A stretch of 8,166 nucleotides of DNA from an uncultured Clostridia bacterium. Its GTDB lineage: Bacteria > Bacillota > Clostridia > Oscillospirales > Butyricicoccaceae. The stretch spans positions 1 through 8,166 of the forward strand of contig CANUCM010000027.1 of assembly GCA_947856675.1 (NCBI GenBank), written 5' to 3'. The notes under the pieces were generated by a model. The model saw only the letters and a program-made list of their open reading frames with translations. It was not told the DNA's origin and ran no database searches. Shown here piece after piece: positions 1-5,194 of the stretch. Positions within the stretch are counted from its first letter, which is position 1. Every line of letters starts with the position of its first letter. The position numbers were made by a program, and so were the translations under genes.

Positions 1-16
1 TGGAATAGCGGAACGG

Positions 17-45
17 TTGACAACGCCCGGGCTTTCCCGTATAAT
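17..45 (+). promoter_or_regulatory. Consensus sigma-A promoter for the CNNM gene
   Basis: The -35 box TTGACA (17-22) and the -10 box TATAAT (40-45) both match consensus at all six positions and are separated by the optimal 17 bp. Transcription would start near 51-53, leaving a leader of about 190 nt before the CNNM start codon. A promoter this strong on a membrane-protein gene is usually held back downstream, which fits the hairpin at 151-196. Confidence 0.85.
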
Positions 46-82
46 AAAGCACATTACGAGGCAAAGAGAGGTTTGCGTCACA

Positions 83-151
83 ATGGACGACGACGGCGCT
101 GACAGCGACGAGCGAAATATGAGCCGCCCGTACGGCGTTGCAGTAAGATAA
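83..151 (+). CDS. Possible 22-aa acidic leader peptide
   Basis: An ATG at 83 opens 22 codons ending at TAA (149-151). The peptide begins MDDDGADSDE, so six of residues 2-10 are acidic; it later contains Arg-Pro and ends in Arg. GAGAGG at 66-71 lies 11 nt upstream, rather far, but in a hairpin loop. The stop codon abuts the first base of the 151-196 hairpin, so a terminating ribosome would cover the hairpin's 5' arm. In E. coli, consecutive acidic or alternating acidic/Pro residues near the N terminus can destabilise translating ribosomes at low Mg2+, as in the MgtL leader. Similar behaviour here is inference. A 22-codon ORF can occur by chance, so the call rests on placement and composition. 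Confidence 0.4.
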   Translation: MDDDGADSDERNMSRPYGVAVR

Positions 152-196
152 AAAGGCATACCTGCGTCTGAAAAACCGGACGCGGGTGTGTCTTTT
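151..196 (+). terminator. 20-bp leader hairpin, probable attenuator terminator
   Basis: The arm 151-170 pairs with 177-196 over 20 consecutive positions (five G-U), closed by the 6-nt loop AAAAAC at 171-176. The base of the stem is AAAA/TTTT, as in Firmicute intrinsic terminators, but the U tract is short and followed by ATGCTTT. It lies about 100 nt after the predicted transcription start and 45 nt before the CNNM start codon. It cannot serve an upstream gene, because the consensus promoter lies between. Conditional termination is therefore the simplest reading; a purely stabilising 5' hairpin is the alternative. Confidence 0.65.
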
Positions 197-241
197 ATGC
201 TTTAAACGCAAACCCGGAAATGTTTTGATGAGGTGAAGAGT

Positions 242-1576
242 TTGGGAGATTCTGTTTTAGGGCAACTGGTTTTGCAGGTTGTACTCATTGCGCTCAATGC
301 AATTTTCGCCTGTGCGGAGATTGCGGTCATTTCAATGAACGACAACAAGCTGGCCCAGCTGGCGGCCAAGGGCGATAAGCGCGCGCAGCGCCTGGCGCGG
401 CTCACCAGCCAGCCGGCGCGTTTTCTGGCGACCATTCAGGTGGCCATCACGCTGTCGGGCTTTTTGGCGAGCGCCTTTGCGGCAGACAATTTTTCCGATC
501 GGATAGTCGACTGGCTTTTGGAAATGGGTGTGGGCATTCCCGCCCACGTGCTCAACACGCTGGCAGTCATGCTCATCACGGTGATTTTGTCCTATTTCAC
601 GCTGGTCTTCGGCGAACTTGTTCCCAAGCGTCTGGCCATGCGCAAAACGGAGCAGCTGGCGCTCGGGATGTCGGCGCTGGTATCGTTTATTTCGCGTCTT
701 TTTGCCCCGATTGTATGGCTTTTAACGGTATCGACCAATGCGGTGCTGCGTCTTTTGGGCATCGATCCCAATGCGGAGGATGAGGAAGTCAGCGAGGAAG
801 AAATCCGCATGATGGTCGATGTCGGCAGCGAAAAAGGCGTGATCGACGCGGCGGAAAAGGAAATGATCCAGAACGTGTTCGAGTTTGACGACCTGACGGT
901 GGGCGAGTTTTGCACGCACCGCACGGAAGTGTCGCTGCTCTGGCAGGAAGAAGACGACGAGCAGTGGGAAAAAACCATCCGCGAAAGCCGGCATTCCCGT
1001 TACCCCATCTGCGGGGAATCGGTGGATCAGGTCGTGGGCATTCTCAATGTGAAGGACTATTTCCGGCTTGAGGATCAGAGCCGCGAAAATGTGCTGAAAA
1101 ATGCGGTGTATCCGCCTTATTTTGTCCCGGAAGGGCTGAGCGCCAATGTGCTGTTCCGCCAGATGCAGCTGAGCCGCAACCATTTTGCCGTGGTGCTGGA
1201 TGAATACGGCGGGATGGAAGGCATTGTGACCATGAACGACCTGCTGGAGCAGCTGGTGGGCGATTTGGAGGATGAAGCGGCCGCGCCGGTAGAGGAGCAG
1301 GACATCGAGCGCGTGGATTCGCAGACGTGGAAAATCCGCGGCAGCGCTTTGCTTGAGGACGTGGTGGAAGCGCTGGAGCTCGAGCTGGACGACGAAGATT
1401 ACGACACGTTCGGCGGCTATGTGTTCGCAAATTACGGCTCGGTGCCCGATGACGGCACGCAGTTTGAGATCGATGTCGACGGGCTGCACATCCGCGCGCT
1501 GGAAATCAAGGATCACAAGCTGGAAAAATCGCTTGTGTGCAAGCTGTCGCCCCAGCCGGACAGCGAAGAAGAGTAA
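242..1576 (+). CDS. CNNM/CorC (HlyC-type) transporter with CBS domains
   Basis: A 444-residue membrane protein of the CNNM/CorC family, often misnamed hemolysin C. Bacterial relatives such as MpfA are linked to Mg2+ (or Co2+) efflux. The N-terminal CNNM/DUF21 domain (about 1-180) has four hydrophobic segments, the family AEIAV stretch near residues 25-30 and GELVPK at 124-129. A helical linker with EEEIRMMV leads to a CBS pair (about 215-340) containing HFAVVLDEYGG (314-324) and GIVTMNDLLEQLVGDLEDE. A CorC_HlyC domain (about 355-435) closes it, and length and order are normal. I prefer TTG 242 because GAGG at 230-233 lies 8 nt upstream; an in-frame GTG at 233 overlaps that site and lacks one of its own. 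The gene has its own promoter and terminator and is followed by corA, suggesting a cation-homeostasis locus. The transported ion and direction are not shown by the sequence. Confidence 0.93.
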   Translation: MGDSVLGQLVLQVVLIALNAIFACAEIAVISMNDNKLAQLAAKGDKRAQRLARLTSQPARFLATIQVAITLSGFLASAFAADNFSDRIVDWLLEMGVGIPAHVLNTLAVMLITVILSYFTLVFGELVPKRLAMRKTEQLALGMSALVSFISRLFAPIVWLLTVSTNAVLRLLGIDPNAEDEEVSEEEIRMMVDVGSEKGVIDAAEKEMIQNVFEFDDLTVGEFCTHRTEVSLLWQEEDDEQWEKTIRESRHSRYPICGESVDQVVGILNVKDYFRLEDQSRENVLKNAVYPPYFVPEGLSANVLFRQMQLSRNHFAVVLDEYGGMEGIVTMNDLLEQLVGDLEDEAAAPVEEQDIERVDSQTWKIRGSALLEDVVEALELELDDEDYDTFGGYVFANYGSVPDDGTQFEIDVDGLHIRALEIKDHKLEKSLVCKLSPQPDSEEE

Positions 1577-1585
1577 ACCGCATGT

Positions 1586-1619
1586 AAAAAGCTCCGGCCT
1601 TTTGGCCGGAGCTTTTTTT
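1586..1619 (+). terminator. Intrinsic terminator after the CNNM gene
   Basis: A perfect 9-bp GC-rich stem (1591-1599 with 1604-1612) with a TTTT loop, preceded by AAAAA and followed by seven T (1613-1619). It begins 9 nt after the CNNM stop codon, separates this transcript from corA, and may act on both strands because of the A tract. Confidence 0.95.
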
Positions 1620-1688
1620 GCGTGGAAACGGAGAAAATAAAAGAAAAACACCGTGCGGGCGAGATTTTGCACGCACCGGAAATCCAGG

Positions 1689-1709
1689 ACGGTAAAATTA
1701 CGGTAAAAT
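1689..1709 (+). repeat. Tandem ACGGTAAAAT repeat upstream of corA promoter
   Basis: ACGGTAAAAT occurs at 1689-1698 and again at 1700-1709, a period of 11 bp or about one helical turn. The pair ends 11 bp before the candidate -35 box at 1721. Such same-face direct repeats can be a regulator-binding site, but I know no regulator with this half-site and chance duplication in an AT-rich stretch is possible. The rest of 1620-1720 holds nothing I recognise. Confidence 0.3.
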
Positions 1710-1720
1710 CAAAAAATATG

Positions 1721-1750
1721 TTGCAGACAGGGTGGTTTTTGCGGTATACT
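1721..1750 (+). promoter_or_regulatory. Candidate promoter for corA
   Basis: TATACT (1745-1750) is a good -10 box. TTGCAG (1721-1726), 18 bp upstream, is a weak -35 keeping only the TTG. A promoter is needed here because the preceding gene ends at a strong terminator. The predicted leader is about 145 nt, long for a simple housekeeping gene. Confidence 0.5.
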
Positions 1751-1764
1751 ATCGGGGTGGGCAA

Positions 1765-1803
1765 ATGCCCGGATCTTCCAATGACAAAGAGGTGGTTTTG
1801 TGA
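1765..1803 (+). CDS. Possible 12-aa upstream ORF in corA leader
   Basis: ATG 1765 to TGA 1803 encodes MPGSSNDKEVVL. A purine-rich GGGGTGGG (1754-1761) lies only 3 nt upstream. The start codon sits in a small GGGC/GCCC hairpin (1759-1762 with 1767-1770), so initiation may be weak. Its stop overlaps the GTG start of the next leader ORF in a GTGA arrangement typical of translational coupling. No homology is recognised; it may be chance. Confidence 0.22.
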   Translation: MPGSSNDKEVVL

Positions 1804-1862
1804 GTCCCGAGCCCGGAAGTAGACAAAACAGAAAAAATACAGGGACTTGCGCCGCTTTGTAG
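1800..1862 (+). CDS. Possible 20-aa leader peptide upstream of corA
   Basis: GTG 1800 to TAG 1862 encodes a 20-residue peptide starting MSPEPGSRQN, with a Pro-Glu-Pro right after the start. AGAGG at 1788-1792 lies 7 nt upstream, optimal spacing, which is the best argument that it is translated. The ORF ends 39 nt before the corA ATG and its last six codons run through the 5' arm of the hairpin at 1844-1887, so translation would alter leader folding. Pro/acidic N termini recall Mg2+-responsive leader peptides such as MgtL, and Salmonella corA has a translated leader ORF (corL). The analogy is inference; the ORF is short and unconfirmed. Confidence 0.33.
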   Translation: MSPEPGSRQNRKNTGTCAAL

Positions 1863-1887
1863 AGGACGGTTGGCTTCGGCGCGGGTC
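1844..1887 (+). promoter_or_regulatory. Leader hairpin just upstream of the corA ribosome-binding site
   Basis: Bases 1844-1854 pair with 1877-1887 over 11 positions, including two G-U, around a 22-nt loop. The stem ends 2 nt before the GAAAGGAG Shine-Dalgarno of corA and overlaps the end of the leader ORF at 1800-1862. A competing pairing of GACTT (1844-1848) with GAGTC (1894-1898) would mask that site. There is no U tract, so any effect would be on translation rather than termination. Confidence 0.35.
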
Positions 1888-1901
1888 GGAAAGGAGTCGC
1901 C

Positions 1902-2849
1902 ATGCTAACCTATTTCAAAACACAGGAGGGCCGGCTGACCAAAACCGAGCAGCTTGAGCCGGGCTGCTGGGTCAGCCTGACGTCCCCCACGGAAGAAGAG
2001 CTCGCGGTGGTCAGAAGCACCCTTGGCATTGAGGACGAGTTTTTGCGCGCGGCCCTTGACGAGGAGGAAACTTCCCGTCTGGAAGTGGACGAGGAACAGA
2101 CGCTGATCATTGCGGATATCCCGGTTTCCGAGGAGGAAAACGGAAAACCCATGTTTACCACGCTGCCAGTCGGCATTATTGTCACGCAGGACAATGTTGT
2201 CACGGTTTCGCTTAAAGAAAACCCGGTGCTCAACGATTTTGCGGCGGGGCGCGGCGGGAAAGGCGTCAACACATCGCTGAAAATCCGTCTGGTTTTGCAG
2301 ATTCTGCTGCGCGCGGCAGGCCGGTACCTGTTTGACCTGCGGCAAATCGACAAGATGTCGAGCCGGGTGGAGCGGGAGCTGTACAAGTCTCTGAAAAACA
2401 AAGAGCTGATACAGCTGCTCACGCTGGAAAAATCCCTTGTGTACTTTACGACGTCGCTGAAGTCCACCGAAGCCACGCTGGAAAAGCTGCTGCGCGGCCG
2501 TATCCTCAAGTTCAGCGAGGAGGATCAGGAGCTGCTGGAAGACGTTATCATTGAGTTTAAGCAGGCCATCGAAATGGCCGACATCTATTCGAGCATCCTG
2601 AGCGGCACCATGGACGCTTTTGCCTCGGTCATTTCCAACAACCTGAATATTATCATGAAAGTGCTGACTGTTATCACCATTCTGATGGCGGTGCCCAATA
2701 TGGTGTTCAGCTTTTACGGCATGAATACCGATTTGCCCATTTTCACGCTGCCGGGAACGAGCATTCCCACCTACTGGCTGCCCATCACCCTTTCGGTTGT
2801 GTGCACGGCCGCATCCTGGCTGTTCATGAAAGTGCGCAACCTTTTGTGA
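1902..2849 (+). CDS. corA: CorA-family magnesium channel
   Basis: A 315-residue inner-membrane Mg2+ (and Co2+) channel of the CorA/MIT family, which works as a homopentamer. The N-terminal cytosolic alpha/beta domain (about 1-120) is strongly acidic. A long helical region (about 125-250) forms the stalk. Transmembrane helix 1 (about 252-272) ends in the signature YGMN, with GMN at 273-275; a short loop rich in Pro and Thr follows, then helix 2 (about 291-309) and a basic C terminus VRNLL. This matches the usual two-helix CorA layout and length. The ATG start has AAAGGAG (1890-1896) 5 nt upstream. The gene stands alone between terminators but next to a CNNM protein linked to export of similar ions. 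Its leader has two tiny ORFs and a hairpin, suggesting post-transcriptional control. Substrate preference between Mg2+, Co2+ and Zn2+ cannot be read from the sequence. Confidence 0.93.
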   Translation: MLTYFKTQEGRLTKTEQLEPGCWVSLTSPTEEELAVVRSTLGIEDEFLRAALDEEETSRLEVDEEQTLIIADIPVSEEENGKPMFTTLPVGIIVTQDNVVTVSLKENPVLNDFAAGRGGKGVNTSLKIRLVLQILLRAAGRYLFDLRQIDKMSSRVERELYKSLKNKELIQLLTLEKSLVYFTTSLKSTEATLEKLLRGRILKFSEEDQELLEDVIIEFKQAIEMADIYSSILSGTMDAFASVISNNLNIIMKVLTVITILMAVPNMVFSFYGMNTDLPIFTLPGTSIPTYWLPITLSVVCTAASWLFMKVRNLL

Positions 2850-2860
2850 TAAAAAACCGT

Positions 2861-2898
2861 AAAAGCCGCCGTGCGCCCTGATGCGTGCAGCGGCTTTT
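2861..2898 (+). terminator. Intrinsic terminator after corA
   Basis: AAAAGCCGC (2861-2869) pairs with GCGGCTTTT (2890-2898), and the intervening bases can add a short GC helix. The T run is only four, so termination may be partial. It lies 11 nt past the corA stop and upstream of a new promoter. Confidence 0.7.
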
Positions 2899-2937
2899 GC
2901 AAAGGACAAAGTTTTGCTGTTTTGGCAGGCGGGTTTG

Positions 2938-2946
2938 TGATATACT
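2938..2946 (+). promoter_or_regulatory. Extended -10 promoter for the lspA operon
   Basis: TGATATACT contains a TATACT -10 box (2941-2946) with the extended TGn element directly upstream. No good -35 lies at 16-18 bp: TTGCTG at 2914 is 21 bp away and TTGGCA at 2922 only 13. Extended -10 promoters can work without a -35. The leader to lspA would be under 30 nt. Confidence 0.55.
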
Positions 2947-2980
2947 GGAGCCATACGGCACAAAGGTAAGGAGAGAACCG

Positions 2981-3463
2981 ATGTTGATGTACATTGTTGT
3001 GGCCGCGGCCATCATTCTGGTCGATCAGCTGGTCAAGCAGTGGGCGGCCGGGCCTGTCCGTGCGGCCGGAACCATTCCGCTGCTGGACGGGGTGTTTCAC
3101 CTGACATATACGGAAAACCGCGGCGCGGCATTCAGTATTCTGCAGGAAAAACGCTGGTTTCTCATTGCGGCGACGGCGGCCATGGTGGTCTTTCTGCTCT
3201 GGGTTTTGAAAAAAGGCTATGTGCGCAACCGCTGGGGCCGCACGGGCGTTGTATTTGTGATAGCCGGCGCGCTGGGCAATCTTGTGGATCGCGTGCGCCT
3301 TGGGTATGTGGTTGATTTGTTTGATTTCCGCCTTATCAATTTTGCGGTGTTCAATGTGGCCGATGTGTTTATTGTAACGGGCGGCATCATGTGCGTTATT
3401 TATTTTTTGTTTATGGACGACAAGCTGCAAAAGGAGAAGGGGAATGCCCAGACTGACGCTTGA
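2981..3463 (+). CDS. lspA: Lipoprotein signal peptidase (signal peptidase II)
   Basis: A 160-residue aspartyl protease of the membrane (family A8) that removes the signal peptide from prolipoproteins after diacylglyceryl transfer to the lipobox Cys. Four hydrophobic segments are visible (about 3-22, 58-77, 86-102 and 124-146). Conserved motifs are DQLVKQ near residue 15, ENRGAAFS (45-52), GNLVDR (99-104), VVDLFDF (110-116) and FNVADVFI (124-131). Asp112 and Asp128 are the expected catalytic pair. Length and order are typical. The frame stays open upstream to 2885, but ATG 2981 has AAGGAG 7 nt before it and the family's usual N terminus. It is the first gene of a five-gene operon and overlaps the next by 20 nt, an arrangement also seen in B. 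subtilis (lspA-ylyB). Confidence 0.97.
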   Translation: MLMYIVVAAAIILVDQLVKQWAAGPVRAAGTIPLLDGVFHLTYTENRGAAFSILQEKRWFLIAATAAMVVFLLWVLKKGYVRNRWGRTGVVFVIAGALGNLVDRVRLGYVVDLFDFRLINFAVFNVADVFIVTGGIMCVIYFLFMDDKLQKEKGNAQTDA

Positions 3464-4376
3464 AGTCCCGGCCGGTGCGGCGGGGCAGCGCGCCGATGCG
3501 TTTTTGGCGCAGGCGGTGCCGGATCTTTCGCGGGCGGCGGCGCAGAAGCTTTTGGAAAGCGGCCTTGTGACCCAAAACGGTGAGAAGGTGCGCAAAAACC
3601 TTCGCCTGTGCGGAGGCGAGCAGCTTGAGGTGGAAAGGCCGCCGGCGCGGGAAAGCCGTCTGGTGGCCCAGGATATGGCCCTTGATATCGTGTATGAAGA
3701 CAGCGATGTCATTGTCATCAACAAGCCGCGGGGCATGGTGGTGCATCCGGCGGCCGGGCACGAGGACGGCACGCTGGTCAATGCGCTGCTGGCGCATTGC
3801 GGCGGGAGCCTTTCGGGCATCGGCGGGGAAAAACGGCCGGGCATTGTGCACCGGATCGACAAAGACACCTCGGGGCTGCTCATTGTGGCCAAAAACGACG
3901 CGGCGCACCAGAACCTGTCACAGCAGCTGAAATCCCGCACGCTGTCGCGCGTGTACGATGCGGTGGTGATAGGCTGCCCGCGGGAGATGCAGGGCGTTAT
4001 TGACGCGCCGGTGGGGCGCAGCCCGCGTGACCGCAAAAAAATGGCCGTGACGCCGCAGGGCCGCAGAGCGGTCACCCATTATCAGGTCAAGGCGCAGTAT
4101 GAAGGCTATGCGCACGTCCGGTGCAGGCTGGAAACGGGCAGGACGCACCAGATCCGCGTGCACATGGCGTACATAGGCCACCCGGTGGCGGGCGATCCCC
4201 TGTACGGGCCGAAAAACGACCGCACGGGGCTGGGCGGTCAGTGCCTGCATGCGCGCGAGCTGAGCTTTGTGCATCCGGCGACGGGTGAGCTCGTCCATGT
4301 CAGCTGCCCGCTGCCCGAGTACTTTACGCAGTTTTTGAAAAAAATCAGCCGGGGAGAATGGTATGAAGAAGTTTGA
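3444..4376 (+). CDS. RluA-family 23S rRNA pseudouridine synthase
   Basis: A 310-residue RNA pseudouridine synthase of the RluA family (RluD/YlyB type), which isomerises uridines, most likely in 23S rRNA. An N-terminal S4 RNA-binding domain (about 14-65) precedes the catalytic domain. That domain contains NKPRGMVVHP (93-102), the signature HRIDKDTSGLL (136-146) with catalytic Asp139, and the RTHQIRVHM motif (233-241) with the following GDPLYG. All expected motifs are intact and length is normal. ATG 3444 has AAGGAG 7 nt upstream, inside the 3' end of lspA; the 14-nt overlap with the next gene suggests translational coupling on both sides. The lspA neighbour supports an ylyB orthologue, but the exact uridines modified cannot be told from the sequence. 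Confidence 0.95.
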   Translation: MPRLTLEVPAGAAGQRADAFLAQAVPDLSRAAAQKLLESGLVTQNGEKVRKNLRLCGGEQLEVERPPARESRLVAQDMALDIVYEDSDVIVINKPRGMVVHPAAGHEDGTLVNALLAHCGGSLSGIGGEKRPGIVHRIDKDTSGLLIVAKNDAAHQNLSQQLKSRTLSRVYDAVVIGCPREMQGVIDAPVGRSPRDRKKMAVTPQGRRAVTHYQVKAQYEGYAHVRCRLETGRTHQIRVHMAYIGHPVAGDPLYGPKNDRTGLGGQCLHARELSFVHPATGELVHVSCPLPEYFTQFLKKISRGEWYEEV

Positions 4377-5172
4377 GGGAATGCTGCTGCTCAGCGACAT
4401 GGACGGCACGCTGCTGGGCGACGATCGGCAGATTTCACAGCGCAACCGCGATGCGGTCCGCTATTTTGTGGAAAACGGGGGCCGTTTTGGCATTGCGACG
4501 GGACGCTCAAAAACGGGAATGCAATATTTTTTGCGCGACGTCTGCGTCAACGCGCCGTGCGTCATCTGCAACGGGGCCATCATATATGATTTTGAAAAGG
4601 ACGCCGTCATGCACGCCGAAGCCATGGGCACCGACGGGCTGGAGCTGGCGCTTGATCTGATTGAGCGCTTTCCGGAAGCGGGAGTGGAGGTGTCGCTGAT
4701 TGACGGGGAGTATGTCGCGCACGGCAGCGACATTACAAGGCGGCACTTTGAATATGTCAAAATCCCTTATCGCCCGATGGCGCCGGAAAGCATCCCTCAG
4801 CCGTGGGTCAAAATGAACCTCACCATGGAGCCGGAACGGATCCATCTCATGACCGATTATATCGACACAGCATATGCGGGGCGGTTTCACGCGCAGCATT
4901 CGGCGGATTATTTTTATGAAATCCTCAAGCCGGGGGCGACCAAGGGAGCGGGGGCGGAGTTTATCCGCCGAAGCCTGGGCGTTGCGCCTGAAAACCTGTT
5001 CGTTATAGGGGACGGGCAAAACGATGTGGAGCTTCTGCAAAGCTCTAAAAATCGTTTCGCGCCGGAAAACGCCCATGCAGACATATGGAAGCTGACCCCC
5101 CACAAGCTCCCGGACAACAACCATCACGCAGTGGCCGCACTGATTGCATATCTGGATGCACGTGCGGTTTGA
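4363..5172 (+). CDS. Cof-type HAD-superfamily hydrolase
   Basis: A 269-residue cytosolic phosphatase of the Cof/type IIB branch of the HAD superfamily. Members act on sugar phosphates, pyridoxal phosphate, FMN or other small phosphoesters. Motif I is SDMDGTLL with nucleophile Asp12 and acid/base Asp14, motif II is IATGRS (44-49), motif III includes Lys194 in KPGATKGAG, and motif IV is GDGQNDVELL with Asp217 and Asp221. The cap domain lies between motifs II and III (about 85-185), as in type IIB enzymes. After motif IV the sequence SSKNRFAPENA departs from the common AGxxVAMxNA form but keeps the NA. ATG 4363 has GGGGAG 6 nt upstream and lies within the end of the preceding gene. The substrate cannot be assigned, and nothing in the operon indicates one. 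Confidence 0.93.
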   Translation: MKKFEGMLLLSDMDGTLLGDDRQISQRNRDAVRYFVENGGRFGIATGRSKTGMQYFLRDVCVNAPCVICNGAIIYDFEKDAVMHAEAMGTDGLELALDLIERFPEAGVEVSLIDGEYVAHGSDITRRHFEYVKIPYRPMAPESIPQPWVKMNLTMEPERIHLMTDYIDTAYAGRFHAQHSADYFYEILKPGATKGAGAEFIRRSLGVAPENLFVIGDGQNDVELLQSSKNRFAPENAHADIWKLTPHKLPDNNHHAVAALIAYLDARAV

Positions 5173-5194
5173 AACAAGGAAAGGGGAATTGTGT

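Larger units (their letters stand above)
51..232 (+). promoter_or_regulatory. Structured leader with attenuator of the CNNM gene
   Basis: This untranslated leader contains several small hairpins before the large terminator-like one. GCAAA/TTTGC (61-65 with 72-76) presents the GAGAGG Shine-Dalgarno of a leader ORF in its loop. CGTC/GACG (76-79 with 86-89) puts that ORF's ATG in its loop; it competes with the first hairpin at base 76. CGCT/AGCG and GCCG/CGGC stems lie near 98-106 and 123-136. Bases 72-79 resemble the 5' arm of the terminator (161-168) and could pair with the 3' arm at 179-186 using three G-U pairs, so an alternative fold is conceivable. I recognise no known riboswitch: M-box, yybP-ykoY, NiCo, ykkC and T-box landmarks are absent. 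Attenuation of the downstream gene is inferred from the layout of promoter, leader, hairpin and gene. Confidence 0.55.

Noticed and set aside
46..232. M-box, yybP-ykoY, NiCo or T-box riboswitch in the CNNM leader
   Set aside because: The conserved blocks I remember for each class (for example the M-box GAGGCTCCT start, or the T-box GGGTGGNACCGCG) are not present. I can only say the leader looks structured.
242..1576. Hemolysin function for the first gene
   Set aside because: The hemolysin C name for this family is historical; the CNNM, CBS and CorC_HlyC architecture points to cation transport, and nothing indicates a toxin.
722..1672. Long minus-strand ORF opposite the CNNM gene (316 codons), and similar long reverse ORFs elsewhere
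   Set aside because: These are antisense shadows of GC-rich coding sequence. They cross terminators, have His/Arg-rich unnatural composition and show no recognisable motif, while the plus-strand genes carry complete family signatures.
1653..1677. Short GTGCG/CGCAC inverted repeat before the corA promoter
   Set aside because: Only 5 bp with mismatched flanks and a long loop, at the level expected by chance.
2885..2980. N-terminal extension of lspA back to 2885
   Set aside because: It would overlap the corA terminator and the lspA promoter, and its residues are not lspA-like; ATG 2981 has a well-spaced AAGGAG.
5144..5194. N-terminal extension of the P1 peptidase back to 5144
   Set aside because: It overlaps the end of the phosphatase gene without a ribosome site, whereas ATG 5195 has AAAGGGG 8 nt upstream.
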